Below, piece after piece: positions 1-8,685 of a stretch of 64,000 nucleotides of DNA (within the stretch, counting starts at the first letter, position 1; each line of letters starts with the position of its first letter). Below the pieces are notes generated by a model. That model worked only from the letters and a program-made list of their open reading frames with translations. It ran no database searches and was not told where the DNA came from. Location: assembly GCA_944390935.1 (NCBI GenBank), contig CALXRU010000003.1, positions 1-64,000 of the forward strand, given 5' to 3'. Source of the stretch: Acidaminococcaceae bacterium. Its GTDB lineage: Bacteria > Bacillota > Negativicutes > Acidaminococcales > Acidaminococcaceae. The position numbers and the translations under genes were made by a program.

Positions 1-81
1 TTGCGATTGGCAGACCGCAAATTTATTTTATCAAAGGAGGAATTTTTATTACCATTTCTTTATCGCTTAAGCTTTCCAGAA
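1..81. other. Unassigned left edge
   Basis: No gene can be assigned here. Plus-strand frames are open from the window edge, one of them until a TAA at 91-93, so this could be the last codons of an upstream gene. A good Shine-Dalgarno-like stretch lies at 33-40, but no ATG, GTG or TTG follows at a usable distance. The sequence to the left is needed to decide. Confidence 0.3.
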
Positions 82-104
82 CCCCGCGTCTAACGCGGGG
101 TTTT
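82..104 (+). terminator. Rho-independent terminator
   Basis: An 8-bp GC-rich perfect stem (82-89 with 93-100) closes a 3-base loop and is followed by TTTT. It ends whatever plus-strand transcript enters from the left edge. Confidence 0.75.
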
Positions 105-112
105 CTATATAC

Positions 113-141
113 AATAAAACGCAGAGCGTTCACTCTGCGTT
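113..141 (-). terminator. Terminator of the tRNA-Ala transcript
   Basis: A 9-bp perfect stem (118-126 with 133-141) is followed, read on the minus strand, by a T-rich run. It sits just past the CCA end of the tRNA gene and converges on the terminator at 82-104. Confidence 0.7.
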
Positions 142-152
142 AGCAAGCAATT

Positions 153-228
<76 letters not shown>

Positions 229-325
229 ATAACAATAAAAATTATACTTGAACGGCGCGTTCTTGTCAATACCTGCGCCGCTGCGTATAAAAATTTTGTT
301 GGGCGTTAATGCGCCGCCGCAAAAT

Positions 326-1135
326 TTACTTTTTCAGCGCGGCGTTCAGGCTGCCGCTGCGGAAGCCTTCCAAATCCAGTGCGACGTACATAAAGCCTGC
401 TGCTTTAACGGCGGCGGCAATTTCCTTGCGCTGCGCCATAGCCTTTTCAAAGTCGCTTTCCGCCACTTCAATGCGGGCAATGTTGCCGTGGCAGCGCACG
501 CGCATTTCCTTAAAGCCCATATCAAGCAATGCCTGTTCCGCCTTTTCCACCATCGCCAGTTTTTCAGCGGTAATTTTTTCGCCGTACGGGATGCGTGAAG
601 CAAGGCAGGCGTAAGAAGGCTTGTCCCACGTAAAAATGCCCAGCGCTTTACTTGCGTCGCGGATGTCCTGCTTGCTGAAACCTGCCTGGCGCAGCGGGCT
701 TAACACACCCAGCTCCGCCGTTGCGCGCATGCCGGGGCGGTAATCGTTTTCGTCGTCGGTGTTCGCGCCGTCGGCAACCAAAGTTATGCCGTGCTTTTGT
801 GCTTCTGCCTTAATCGCGCCAAAAAGCGCACGTTTGCAGTAATAGCAGCGCTCGGCGCCGTTTTCGCAAAAGCCGGGTACGGCAAGCTGGTCCACGTTAA
901 TCTGCGCGTGGCGCACGCCGTAGCTTTTTAAAATTTTGGCAGCGTCTGCCGCTTCGTGCTGTGGGTAGCTTTGCGTTACTGCGGTAACCGCAAGCAAATT
1001 ATCGCCCAGCGCTTCGTGCGCAGCGTAAACCAAAAACGCGCTGTCCACGCCGCCGCTGAAGGCAACCGCCAGCCTGCCGCAGTTTTTCAGTTCATCTATA
1101 AGTTTGTTGTATTTATTTTGCAGTTCTTCGTTCAT
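326..1135 (-). CDS. larE: LarE-type ATP-dependent sacrificial sulfur transferase
   Basis: A 269-residue member of the LarE family, PP-loop ATPases that adenylate a pyridine dicarboxylate and donate sulfur for the nickel-pincer nucleotide of lactate racemase and related enzymes. The P-loop motif AFSGGVDSAF lies near residues 26-35. A CYYCK pair follows, and a further conserved cysteine sits in the ACLASRIPYG segment, the position of the sacrificial cysteine in LarE. Three cysteines fit the variants thought to bind an iron-sulfur cluster, but this is not proven here. The start was chosen because GAGGGG precedes ATG at 1135; a longer frame to 1201 has no ribosome site and would overlap the promoter. 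No larA, larB or larC is visible, so its client enzyme is unknown. Confidence 0.85.
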   Translation of the reverse strand: MNEELQNKYNKLIDELKNCGRLAVAFSGGVDSAFLVYAAHEALGDNLLAVTAVTQSYPQHEAADAAKILKSYGVRHAQINVDQLAVPGFCENGAERCYYCKRALFGAIKAEAQKHGITLVADGANTDDENDYRPGMRATAELGVLSPLRQAGFSKQDIRDASKALGIFTWDKPSYACLASRIPYGEKITAEKLAMVEKAEQALLDMGFKEMRVRCHGNIARIEVAESDFEKAMAQRKEIAAAVKAAGFMYVALDLEGFRSGSLNAALKK

Positions 1136-1172
1136 GGCGTCCCCCTCAAAATATCCGCGTAAGCGTAAATTT

Positions 1173-1201
1173 ATTATAATATGCGCGCGGCACTTGCGCA
1201 A
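1173..1201 (-). promoter_or_regulatory. Promoter of larE
   Basis: On the minus strand, TTGCGC (1196-1201) and TATAAT (1173-1178) are separated by 17 bases, 38 bases upstream of the larE start. The -35 falls in the palindrome TTGCGCAA, which also serves the divergent promoter of the thioesterase gene. Confidence 0.65.
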
Positions 1202-1222
1202 CGGTTAAAAAGCGGTTAAGAT
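1194..1222 (+). promoter_or_regulatory. Promoter of the FlK-like thioesterase gene
   Basis: TTGCGC (1194-1199), 17 bases, then TAAGAT (1217-1222). The -35 element overlaps the opposing larE -35 in one self-complementary octamer, so the two promoters probably cannot be occupied at the same time. Confidence 0.5.
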
Positions 1223-1258
1223 GTTAGCAGAAAGATTTTACAGCAAAGGAGCATTTGT

Positions 1259-1639
1259 ATGACTGAACTTAAACCCGGACTGACCGGCACTGCCGCCACG
1301 ATTGTGCGCGAAACCAACACCGCCATTGCTATGGGCAGCGGCGATTTGCAGGTTTTTGCCACGCCCTGCATGGTTGCCCTGATGGAACAGGCTGCCTGCA
1401 ACGCCGTTGCGGATTGCTTTGATGACGCAACAAGCAGCGTCGGTATTTTAATAAATGTAACGCATGATGCGGCGACGGCGCTGGGCAAAAACGTAACTGC
1501 CACCGCCACGCTGGTTGAAGTTGCAGGGCGCAAGCTTGTTTTTGAAGTTACCGCCGCCGATGAGGACAAGCAAATCGGCAAGGGCCGCCACGAGCGCTTC
1601 ATCATCAACAAAGAAAAATTCATGGCAAAGCTCGGCTGA
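1259..1639 (+). CDS. Hotdog-fold thioesterase, FlK-like
   Basis: A 126-residue single hotdog-domain protein. It carries Thr35, Glu43 and His69 with the same spacing (8 and 26 residues) as the catalytic Thr42-Glu50-His76 of fluoroacetyl-CoA thioesterase FlK. The His lies in NVTHDAAT and the Glu in the ALMEQAA helix typical of this branch. Most FlK relatives outside fluoroacetate producers are generic small acyl-CoA thioesterases, so the substrate cannot be called. A strong AAAGGAG precedes the ATG. The gene is monocistronic, divergent from larE, and ends at a bidirectional terminator shared with the ABC importer operon. Confidence 0.8.
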   Translation: MTELKPGLTGTAATIVRETNTAIAMGSGDLQVFATPCMVALMEQAACNAVADCFDDATSSVGILINVTHDAATALGKNVTATATLVEVAGRKLVFEVTAADEDKQIGKGRHERFIINKEKFMAKLG

Positions 1640-1652
1640 CCGCCGCAAACGC

Positions 1653-1687
1653 AAAAGGCATTACGCAAACTGCGCAATGCCTTTTTG
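1653..1687. terminator. Bidirectional terminator
   Basis: A stem of AAAGGCATT paired with AATGCCTTT, extended by a CGCA/TGCG pair, has T-runs on both sides. It ends the thioesterase transcript on the plus strand and the ABC importer operon on the minus strand. Confidence 0.75.
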
Positions 1688-2449
1688 TTATTTCAGCACC
1701 TTGTGTAAAAATGCTTTTAATCTTTCGTTTTGGGGGTTTTCAAAAATTTCCTGCGGTGTGCCTTCAGCCTGCACGTAACCATCGGCCATAAACAACACCT
1801 TGGTGGCAACCTCGCGGGCAAAGCCCATTTCGTGCGTTACAACCACCATCGTCATTTTTTCTTCCGCCAGTTCGCGCATGGTGCGCAAAACTTCGCCCGT
1901 CAGTTCCGGGTCGAGCGACGACGTCGGTTCGTCAAAGAGCATAATGGCAGGTTTGGTAGCCAGCGCCCTTGCAATCGCCACGCGCTGCTGCTGCCCGCCG
2001 CTTAAACGGCGCGGGTATTCGTGCGCTTTTTCCAAAAGGCCAACCTTGCTCAAAAGCACTTTGGCTTCTTCAATAACTTCATCGCGGTTGCGCTTCTGCA
2101 CCTGCACCGGCGCTTCAATTAAATTCTCCAGTACCGTCATGTGCGGGAACAGATTAAACTGCTGGAACACCATGCCCATCTTGCAGGCGATACGGCGGCT
2201 TTCGTCGCCCGGCGCGTACACAACCTGCCCGTCCGCTTTTGTTTCCGCCAGCGTTTCACCGTCGATAATAATATTGCCCTTGTCGATAATCTCCAGCTTG
2301 TTCAGGCAGCGCAAAAACGTACTTTTACCGCCGCCGCTGGGGCCGATAACAGCCACAACCTCGCCCTCATCGACACTTAAGTTAATGCCCTTTAAAACCT
2401 CAAGCCCCTGAAAACTTTTATAGATATTTTCTGCCTTAATTTTGTTCAT
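1688..2449 (-). CDS. Polar amino acid ABC transporter, ATP-binding protein
   Basis: A 253-residue cytoplasmic ATPase of the GlnQ/HisP type. Walker A is GPSGGGKST near residue 37, the signature LSGGQQQ, Walker B IMLFDEP and the H-loop VVTHEM. It energises uptake by the permease encoded immediately upstream. GAGGAG followed by seven bases sets the ATG at 2449; an in-frame GTG at 2462-2464 overlaps that ribosome site and is rejected. It is the last gene of a binding protein - permease - ATPase operon and is translated close behind the permease stop at 2461. Confidence 0.93.
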   Translation of the reverse strand: MNKIKAENIYKSFQGLEVLKGINLSVDEGEVVAVIGPSGGGKSTFLRCLNKLEIIDKGNIIIDGETLAETKADGQVVYAPGDESRRIACKMGMVFQQFNLFPHMTVLENLIEAPVQVQKRNRDEVIEEAKVLLSKVGLLEKAHEYPRRLSGGQQQRVAIARALATKPAIMLFDEPTSSLDPELTGEVLRTMRELAEEKMTMVVVTHEMGFAREVATKVLFMADGYVQAEGTPQEIFENPQNERLKAFLHKVLK

Positions 2450-2460
2450 CGTACTGCTCC

Positions 2461-3111
2461 TCACTCATAGCGCGAATATTTGCGCTCCAGCTTGTTAAAG
2501 CCGTAAGTTAAAACAAGCGTCATCAACAGGTAAAACACGCCCGCCACCAAAAACGGCGTAATGCTGAAATCGCGCTGCACCAGGTTGCGCGTCGTGCGCA
2601 GAAGGTCGTTCATCGCCAGCACATAAATTAAGGAAGTATCCTTAACCAGCGTAATCGTTTCGTTGCTTACCGGCGGCAAAATAATGCGGAACACCTGCGG
2701 CAGCACAATGCGGCGCATCGTCTGCACATAATTCATGCCCAAAGTGCGGGCAGCCTCGTACTGTCCCTTCGGCACCGCCTGAATGCCTGCGCGGAAAATC
2801 TCGCAGAAATACGCGGCATAGTTCAGCACAAACGCCAAAATCGCTGCCGGAAAGTCATCCAACCTGATGCCCACGCCCGGTATAAACGGCAGGCCGTAAT
2901 ACACAAACAATAATTGCAGCATCAGCGGCGTACCGCGCAAAAGCCACACATAAACGCCAATCGCGTCACGCAGCGGCTTAAGGCCGGATACGCGCCCCAG
3001 CGCGAGCAAAACGCCCAGCGGTATCGACAGCACAATCGTTATCGTAAACAATCTGATAGTTTCAAGGGTTCCCTCCCACATCTGCGGCAGGATACTGATA
3101 ATATAATCCAT
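2461..3111 (-). CDS. Polar amino acid ABC transporter, permease
   Basis: A 216-residue integral inner-membrane permease of the HisM/GlnP type with about five membrane segments. It has the family's central EAA loop, [22 protein letters not shown], which contacts the ATPase. As the only permease gene present it probably forms a homodimer. ATG at 3111 is preceded by GAGGAG with a short spacer; a slightly longer frame to 3129 would swallow this site. Substrate specificity cannot be read from the permease. Confidence 0.92.
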   Translation of the reverse strand: MDYIISILPQMWEGTLETIRLFTITIVLSIPLGVLLALGRVSGLKPLRDAIGVYVWLLRGTPLMLQLLFVYYGLPFIPGVGIRLDDFPAAILAFVLNYAAYFCEIFRAGIQAVPKGQYEAARTLGMNYVQTMRRIVLPQVFRIILPPVSNETITLVKDTSLIYVLAMNDLLRTTRNLVQRDFSITPFLVAGVFYLLMTLVLTYGFNKLERKYSRYE

Positions 3112-3182
3112 TTCAAACTCCTCGGGCATTAACGGTTTTACGGACCGGCAGCAACGCCACCGGCCCGCAGCTTAACTAAATC

Positions 3183-3950
3183 TTAATAATTGGTCAAATC
3201 GGCATTGAACCACTGTTCGGAAATCTTTTTGGCAGTGCCGTCTGCTTTCATTTCATCCAAAGCCTTGTCAATCAACGGAGCGTATTCTTTGTCGTCCTTA
3301 CGGAAGGCAACCGCTACAACTTCATCGCCAAGGTTTTCTTCAAGGATTTTATATTTGCCGGGGTTCTTGCTGTCATAGTAACGGGCAAGCACGGCGTCAA
3401 CAACTGCTGCTTCCACGCGGCCGCTGTCGATATCCATGTAAACGGCTGCAAAGTCAGGATATTTTCTGTATTCCTTCAGGCTGTTGCGCATTTCATCGTT
3501 GCCATCCAAAATATAAGAACCGGTGCTGTCATCCTGCACTGCTACAACCTTGCCTGCCAGATCAGCAATAACGTTGATGGTAGAATCAGCAGGTACAACA
3601 ATCAGCTGAGCGTTTTTCATGTAAGGTTTGGAAAGCTGATAAACTTCTGCGCGTTCCGGGTTAACGGTAAAGCAGTTCCAGATAGCGTCGATGCGTTTGC
3701 CTTTCATTTCAGCTTCTTTGGAAGCCCAGTCGATAGGTTTGAACTCAACGTCAAGCCCTGCGCGTTTGCAGGCCTCGCGTGCCATATCAATGTCATAGCC
3801 GACGATTTCGTTTTTCTCGTTGCGGAAGCCCATCGGTGCAAAGTTGTCGTCAAGGCCAACCACCATTTTTTTCGGACCGTCGCTGCCGCAGCCTGCTACC
3901 AGACACAGCGCGGTAATTAAAGTCATCGCCAGTACCAATAATTTTTTCAT
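3183..3950 (-). CDS. Amino acid ABC transporter substrate-binding lipoprotein
   Basis: A 255-residue SBP_bac_3 family protein. It has a lipoprotein signal (MKKLLVLAM... with lipobox LVAGC, modified Cys near residue 20), so it is probably anchored in the inner-membrane outer leaflet or the periplasm. The first lobe has the typical VGLDDNFAPMGF... and YDIDMAREAC... segments that surround the amino-acid ligand in GlnH/FliY/HisJ proteins. It is first in the operon, just downstream of a near-consensus promoter, as expected for the component needed in excess. GGGGGA precedes ATG at 3950. The ligand is a polar or charged amino acid by family, not further resolvable. Confidence 0.93.
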   Translation of the reverse strand: MKKLLVLAMTLITALCLVAGCGSDGPKKMVVGLDDNFAPMGFRNEKNEIVGYDIDMAREACKRAGLDVEFKPIDWASKEAEMKGKRIDAIWNCFTVNPERAEVYQLSKPYMKNAQLIVVPADSTINVIADLAGKVVAVQDDSTGSYILDGNDEMRNSLKEYRKYPDFAAVYMDIDSGRVEAAVVDAVLARYYDSKNPGKYKILEENLGDEVVAVAFRKDDKEYAPLIDKALDEMKADGTAKKISEQWFNADLTNY

Positions 3951-3996
3951 TTCAAAATCCCCCTTCAAAAAATTAAATATCGTTGTTATGTTTTAG

Positions 3997-4025
3997 ATTA
4001 TACTTTAGTTCGCTAAATTTGTAAA
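3997..4025 (-). promoter_or_regulatory. Promoter of the amino acid ABC operon
   Basis: On the minus strand, TTTACA (4020-4025), a 17-base spacer and perfect TATAAT (3997-4002), about 47 bases before the binding-protein start. Confidence 0.8.
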
Positions 4026-4125
4026 GAGGTAAAATGAAAATTTTTTAAATTTTTTTCGCAGGATTTTTGCCGCGCCGCTGCGAATAACCCATTGTGTTAA
4101 TTTTATTACAGAGGGAGCGAAAACC

Positions 4126-4476
4126 ATGCTTGTAACAGACAGAAATACCGACTACTTTGAAAAACGTGCCGGCGGCACCGGCACTACCATCATGGAACAT
4201 ATTATTGACGAAAGCGTTTACGGCGGCAAAATTGCAGCCTACGCCCGCGTAATTTTAAAACCGGGTTGCAGCTTAGGCTACCACAAACACGAAGGCACCA
4301 GCGAAACGCTGTATATTTTAAGCGGCACCGCCGAATACAACGACAACGGCACGGAAACCGAACTGTTCCCCGGCGACGTTGCCTACTGCCCCGAAGGCGA
4401 AAGCCACAGCATCGGCAACAACGCCTACAGCAAAACAGATTTGGTTGTCATGGCGCTGATAGTGAATGAAAAATAA
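4126..4476 (+). CDS. Small single-domain cupin protein
   Basis: A 116-residue beta-barrel protein of the Cupin_2 type. Motif 1 includes GYHKHEGTSETLYILSG, with the two His and the Glu that bind metal. Motif 2 includes GDVAYCPEGESHS, with the last metal His. Proteins of this size are isomerases, dioxygenases or ligand sensors; nothing here decides which. AGAGGGAG precedes the ATG. The gene is monocistronic and ends at a strong bidirectional terminator. Confidence 0.8.
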   Translation: MLVTDRNTDYFEKRAGGTGTTIMEHIIDESVYGGKIAAYARVILKPGCSLGYHKHEGTSETLYILSGTAEYNDNGTETELFPGDVAYCPEGESHSIGNNAYSKTDLVVMALIVNEK

Positions 4477-4517
4477 AAAAATAAAGCACAGCATAAAAAT
4501 GCTGTGCTTTATTTTTT
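4477..4517. terminator. Bidirectional terminator
   Basis: A long perfect stem (AAATAAAGCACAGCA with its complement) around an A-rich loop, with T-runs on both sides. It separates the cupin gene from the convergent LysE-family gene, whose stop codon lies at the edge of the stem. Confidence 0.8.
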
Positions 4518-5124
4518 ATACCATCTCAACAAAATGCCATAACAGTTTCAATCCGTAAATTATTATCACTGCGCCACAGATTTTGTTAACGGCGCTTAAA
4601 ACGCGCGGCGTGATTAAATTACCCGCCAGCGATACCACAAGTGCAAGCCCTGTAAACCACAGGCACGACGCCGACAACACGCCAAATAAAAAGTGCAGCG
4701 ACTGCGCATGGCTCATGGTAGCTTTAAATGCGCCCAAAAGCATAGTGCCGTCGATAACGGCCTGCGCGTTGAACCATGTTACCACGCACGCCTGCCAGAT
4801 TGTGCTTATCAGCCCCGGCGTTTGCGCAGTGTCATTTAATTCTGTTACTTTGCTTTTTATCAGGCCATAGCCGATATAGGTTACAACCAGCCCGCCGATG
4901 AAAAGCACTGCCATTTGCACGGCGGCGTATTTTTGTATGACAAGCCCGATGCCGAAAAAGCACGCCATGGCGAGAGTTACGTCAAAAAAGATGACGATAA
5001 GCGCCGTTATGAGTGCGCGCAAACGGCTCTGCGTAAGCGCGCTATTGATGACGAACAGGTTTTGCATGCCTATCGGCGCGACATAGGCAAGCCCTAATGT
5101 TAAGCCTTGGAAGTAAATGTCCAT
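4516..5124 (-). CDS. LysE/ArgO-family amino acid exporter
   Basis: A 202-residue inner-membrane protein with six predicted hydrophobic segments. The N-terminal signature GLAYVAPIGMQNLFVINSAL is typical of the LysE/ArgO branch of the LysE superfamily (export of basic amino acids); the later TWFNAQAVIDG segment also fits. The start lies two bases after the MATE gene stop with little of its own ribosome site, so translation is probably coupled to the gene upstream. Whether lysine, arginine or another amino acid is exported is not visible. Confidence 0.85.
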   Translation of the reverse strand: MDIYFQGLTLGLAYVAPIGMQNLFVINSALTQSRLRALITALIVIFFDVTLAMACFFGIGLVIQKYAAVQMAVLFIGGLVVTYIGYGLIKSKVTELNDTAQTPGLISTIWQACVVTWFNAQAVIDGTMLLGAFKATMSHAQSLHFLFGVLSASCLWFTGLALVVSLAGNLITPRVLSAVNKICGAVIIIYGLKLLWHFVEMV

Positions 5125-5126
5125 AG

Positions 5127-6488
5127 TTAACTATCCAACCCGCCATTCACCTTTATCTTACGCTGCAAATAAATAAACCTGCCCCCTAAAAATGCAACGG
5201 CGCATAAAAGCCCTATATCAAGGCTGAGCCAGTAGGAGTTCGGCCCCATATTCAGACCGTAGTCGAACCAGCAGCCGAGCGGCAGGCATATCAGCCAGTA
5301 GGCTGCAAGCCCCGCCCAGAAGGTTGATTTAACGTCCTTATACCCGCGCAGGATGCCCTGTATCGGCGCGGCGGTGGCGTCCATAACCTGAAAGAACATG
5401 GCGTAGAACAAAAAGGCAACGGTCTGGCTGATAATCACCGGTTCGGACGTGTACAGCCCGGCAATCAGCTCGCGGTCCAGCAGCACAAAAATTGTCAGCG
5501 CAACCGCCACCGTTAAATTGCAGGCAATGCCCAGCAGGCTGTAGCGCAGCGCTTCGCCAAAACGGCGCGCACCGGCTTCCACGCCGACGACGATGGTCAG
5601 CGACATGCTGAAACTTAACGGCACCATGTACAGCAGCGATGTAAAACTCATTGCCGCCTGATGCGCCGCGATAATGATTGTGCCGAATTTGGCGATAAAC
5701 ACGGCGATAACGCCAAAAATACTCGATTCCATAAAAATTGCCGCGCCCATGGGGATGCCGAGTGAAAGGTTTTCTTTCAGCTGCGCCCAGTCCAGTTTGA
5801 ACTTATCCGTAAAAATGCGCAGCGGTGCAAACGCAGGCAGCTTGTGCACAACGTAGATGAAAATAAAAAATTCCAGCCAGTAGGTTATGCCGGTCGCCAG
5901 CCCTGCGCCGATGCCGCCAAGTTTGGGCGCGCCGAACTCGCCGAAAATCAGGCAGTAGTTTAAAAAAGCGTTGACGGGCAGAGCCAGAAGATAAATCTTC
6001 ATCGTTATGCCGGTGTAGCCGCTGGTATCAACCAGCGCACGCAGCGCCGTCGATAAGAAAAACGGCAGCACGCCCACGCCGATAGCAGCGATATACATCT
6101 TGGCAATGTAGTGCACGTCCGGCTCCAGTCCGAAAGTGCCCAGCAAATCGTCCAAAAACAGTACGCCCAGAACCAGCAGCGCAACGGAAAATGCCGTTGC
6201 CAATAACATTGTATGGCGCACCACGTTACCGATATTCTGCCGCTCGCCGCGCCCCAGAAGGTGCGCAATTATCGGCATGCTGCCCAGCAAAATGCCGTTC
6301 AGCGAAGCCATTACCGGCATCCACAAATTGCCGCCGATAGCCGTACCCGCCAGATGCACAGCACCGGCGTGCCCGCTCATGGCGGAATCGCAGAAGTTCA
6401 TCGCCATAATGGCGGTTTGCGTTATTAAAATAGGTATCATTACGTCCAGCAGCCGCCTCAGGCGCACTGCGTTCTTTTTGCCTAACAT
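5127..6488 (-). CDS. MATE-family multidrug/cation efflux protein
   Basis: A 453-residue inner-membrane antiporter of usual family length with 12 hydrophobic segments and the two-fold MatE repeat. The first repeat begins MIPILITQTAIMAMNFCDSAMSG. MATE proteins export cationic drugs or metabolites in exchange for Na+ or H+. AAAGGA precedes the ATG at 6488. The gene follows the uup-like gene by 11 bases and precedes the LysE-family gene by 2 bases, giving a probable three-gene transcript of ribosome-associated ATPase and two exporters. Confidence 0.9.
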   Translation of the reverse strand: MLGKKNAVRLRRLLDVMIPILITQTAIMAMNFCDSAMSGHAGAVHLAGTAIGGNLWMPVMASLNGILLGSMPIIAHLLGRGERQNIGNVVRHTMLLATAFSVALLVLGVLFLDDLLGTFGLEPDVHYIAKMYIAAIGVGVLPFFLSTALRALVDTSGYTGITMKIYLLALPVNAFLNYCLIFGEFGAPKLGGIGAGLATGITYWLEFFIFIYVVHKLPAFAPLRIFTDKFKLDWAQLKENLSLGIPMGAAIFMESSIFGVIAVFIAKFGTIIIAAHQAAMSFTSLLYMVPLSFSMSLTIVVGVEAGARRFGEALRYSLLGIACNLTVAVALTIFVLLDRELIAGLYTSEPVIISQTVAFLFYAMFFQVMDATAAPIQGILRGYKDVKSTFWAGLAAYWLICLPLGCWFDYGLNMGPNSYWLSLDIGLLCAVAFLGGRFIYLQRKIKVNGGLDS

Positions 6489-6499
6489 AAAAATCCTTT

Positions 6500-8401
6500 C
6501 TATTTTGCTGCTTCCGCTTCGGCAAGCTCCTCAAGGTACGCCCAGCGGTCGGTCAAATCGCTGATGCGCTGCGTAAGCTCCTGCTGGCGTGCCGTCAGCT
6601 CCGTCAATTTTACAAAATCCGTACCGCAGGCGTTAATCTCAAGCTCCGTCATTTTCAGCTCCGCCTCAGCCTGCGCGATAACCTGTTCAATCTGTTCGTA
6701 TTCCAGTTTTTCCTTGTAAGTCATTTTGGGCGCACGCTGTTTTTCCTCGCGCGGCTGCGCTTTGGCTGCTGTCTGTGCGCGTTCCTCCTGCCTTGCAAGG
6801 TTTTGCGCTTCGGCGCGTGCCTGCTCGTACTGCGTGTAATCGCCGATGAACTGACGCACTTCGCCGCCGCCCATAAAGGCGAAAATTTTACCAGCAAAGC
6901 GGTCCAAAAAGTAACGGTCGTGCGATACGGCAATAACCGCACCATTAAAGGTATCAAGGTAATCTTCAAGCACTGAAAGCGTCGGTATGTCAAGGTCGTT
7001 GGTCGGTTCGTCCAAAATCAAAACATTCGGCGCACTCATCAAAACGCTCAGCAGGTACAGACGGCGTTTTTCGCCGCCGCTTAATTTGCTGACGGGCACC
7101 CATTGCAGCTCCGGCGGGAACAAAAAGCGTTCCAGCATCTGCGCCGCCGTTATGCGCGTACCGTCCGCCGTTTCAATGTAGTCGCTCACATTTTTAATGT
7201 ATTCCAAAACGCGGCAGTCTGCGTCCTTAAACTCGCTGTGCTGCGCAAAATAGCCAATTTTAACCGTCTGCCCGACTTTCAGCGTGCCGCGCGTCGGCGT
7301 AAGCCTACCGGCGATAATATCCATCAAACTGCTTTTGCCGCTGCCGTTAGGCCCGACAATGCCGATACGGTCGTTGCGCAAAATGATGTAGCTGAAATCG
7401 TTGATATAAGTTTTGCCGCCGTAATCCAGCCCGATGCCTTCCAGCTCGATAATCGTCTTGCCAAGGCGCGAGCCGACGGAGGAAATCTCCAGCTGCGCTT
7501 CTTTTTTGATGTTGTTTACTTCTTCCTTCAAGGCGTTAAAACGCTCAATGCGCTCCTTGCTTTTGGTACGGCGTGCCTCCGCCCCGCGGCTTATCCACGC
7601 CAGTTCGCGCCGGTACACATTGCGCAGGCGCTGGGCAGCACCCGCAGCGGCAATGCGGCGTTCCTCGCGTTTTTGTAAAAACAAACTGTAATTGCCGGTG
7701 TATAAATAACCTTCGCCGCCGTCAATTTCCAGCGTACGGTTTACCACGCGGTCAAAAAAGTAACGGTCGTGCGTAACCATCAACAGCGCGCCCTTGCGCT
7801 TCTGCAAAACTTCCTCCAGCCACGCCACCGTGTCGTTATCCATGTGGTTGGTCGGCTCGTCCAAAATCAGTAAGTCGCTGGGGCGCACCAAAACGCCCGC
7901 CAGTGCCACACGCTTACGCTGGCCGCCGCTTAATTCCTTCATCGGCTGCTCTAAATCCGTAATGCCCAGTTTATCAAGCACGGCTTTGGCTTCGCTTTCA
8001 AGCTGCCACGCAAATTTTTCGTCCATCTCCTGCTGCAAGGTTAAAAGTGCTTTCTGCGCCGCCACGTCCTCCGGCATTGAAGCCGCACGCTGCACTGCCG
8101 CCTCATAACGGCGCACTACGTCAAGCTGTGCCGATTCGCCGCGGAACACCTGCTCCAACACAGTCGCCTCCGGGTCAAATGCCGGGTCCTGCGGCAAATA
8201 TTCAATCACGCACGCGCCGTTTTTGGTAATTTTGCCCTCGCTTGGTTCGCCGGTCGCAATATCGCGCAGCAGCGTGCTTTTGCCCGTGCCGTTAACGCCG
8301 ATAACGCCGATTTTGTCGCCGTCTTCTATATTAAAGCTGATATTTTTAAACAAAGTGCGCACGCCGTAGCTGTGCCCCAAATTTTCAACGCTTAAAATCA
8401 T
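6500..8401 (-). CDS. uup: ABC-F ATPase, Uup type
   Basis: A 633-residue cytoplasmic protein with two ABC domains in tandem and no membrane segments. Walker A motifs are GVNGTGKST and GPNGSGKSS; signatures are LSGGQRKR and LSGGEKRR; both Walker B sites end in LILDEPTNDLD-type sequences. A linker lies between the domains and a charged coiled-coil C-terminal domain of about 80 residues follows, the arrangement of Uup. ABC-F proteins act on the ribosomal E site, and Uup also affects DNA repair and transposon excision; the specific role here is inferred from architecture only. GAGGCGG precedes the ATG. Confidence 0.88.
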   Translation of the reverse strand: MILSVENLGHSYGVRTLFKNISFNIEDGDKIGVIGVNGTGKSTLLRDIATGEPSEGKITKNGACVIEYLPQDPAFDPEATVLEQVFRGESAQLDVVRRYEAAVQRAASMPEDVAAQKALLTLQQEMDEKFAWQLESEAKAVLDKLGITDLEQPMKELSGGQRKRVALAGVLVRPSDLLILDEPTNHMDNDTVAWLEEVLQKRKGALLMVTHDRYFFDRVVNRTLEIDGGEGYLYTGNYSLFLQKREERRIAAAGAAQRLRNVYRRELAWISRGAEARRTKSKERIERFNALKEEVNNIKKEAQLEISSVGSRLGKTIIELEGIGLDYGGKTYINDFSYIILRNDRIGIVGPNGSGKSSLMDIIAGRLTPTRGTLKVGQTVKIGYFAQHSEFKDADCRVLEYIKNVSDYIETADGTRITAAQMLERFLFPPELQWVPVSKLSGGEKRRLYLLSVLMSAPNVLILDEPTNDLDIPTLSVLEDYLDTFNGAVIAVSHDRYFLDRFAGKIFAFMGGGEVRQFIGDYTQYEQARAEAQNLARQEERAQTAAKAQPREEKQRAPKMTYKEKLEYEQIEQVIAQAEAELKMTELEINACGTDFVKLTELTARQQELTQRISDLTDRWAYLEELAEAEAAK

Positions 8402-8487
8402 AAAAACCGCCTCATTACTAAAGTCTGTTTATATCTTAACATAATTTGCCGCAAAAACAAAACGCCTTTGCGCCCGCGCAGATTTAC

Positions 8488-8515
8488 TTGACAAAAACCC
8501 TGCGGCTGATATAAT
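8488..8515 (+). promoter_or_regulatory. Promoter of the ZTP riboswitch transcript
   Basis: Perfect TTGACA (8488-8493) and perfect TATAAT (8510-8515) with a 16-base spacer, about 20 bases before the first conserved riboswitch bases. Confidence 0.85.
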
Positions 8516-8535
8516 AAACCTATACAAATTGCATA

Positions 8536-8614
8536 GGCGCCGCGGGACTGACGGATATAAGTGGAACTAACCACGTGGACCGCGCTGCTGTAAGATTAGC
8601 CGGCCGTCTGGGCA
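8536..8614 (+). ncRNA. ZTP (pfl) riboswitch aptamer
   Basis: The order of elements matches the ZTP/ZMP aptamer: stem CGCGG (8541-8545) with CCGCG (8580-8584); GGACTGACGG following the 5' arm; a small hairpin GTGGA...CCAC (8561-8574) followed by GTGGA; a short linker; then the second module CCGTCTGGGCA (8604-8614). That module is the family's invariant CCGCCUGGGC-like pseudoknot segment with one change (T for C at 8607). ZTP riboswitches sense the folate-stress alarmone ZTP and switch on purine and one-carbon genes. Here the switched gene is an OFA-family transporter. Confidence 0.82.
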
Positions 8615-8638
8615 GAGAGAAGTGCCCGGACGGCTTTT
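8603..8638 (+). terminator. Expression-platform terminator of the ZTP riboswitch
   Basis: A 12-bp stem (8603-8614 with 8623-8634, one G-U pair) is followed by TTTT. The 5' arm is the second aptamer module itself, so ligand binding and terminator formation exclude each other: ZTP binding should allow read-through into the transporter gene. Confidence 0.85.
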
Positions 8639-8685
8639 GTTATCCGGTCGGTTCTCTCCTTTGTAATTGAAAGGAGAGATTTTTT

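Noticed and set aside
33-60. Possible gene start at ATT after a strong AAAGGAGG at the left edge
   Set aside because: The frame runs straight through a terminator hairpin and beyond it with no protein-like sequence; more likely a truncated leader or the end of an upstream gene.
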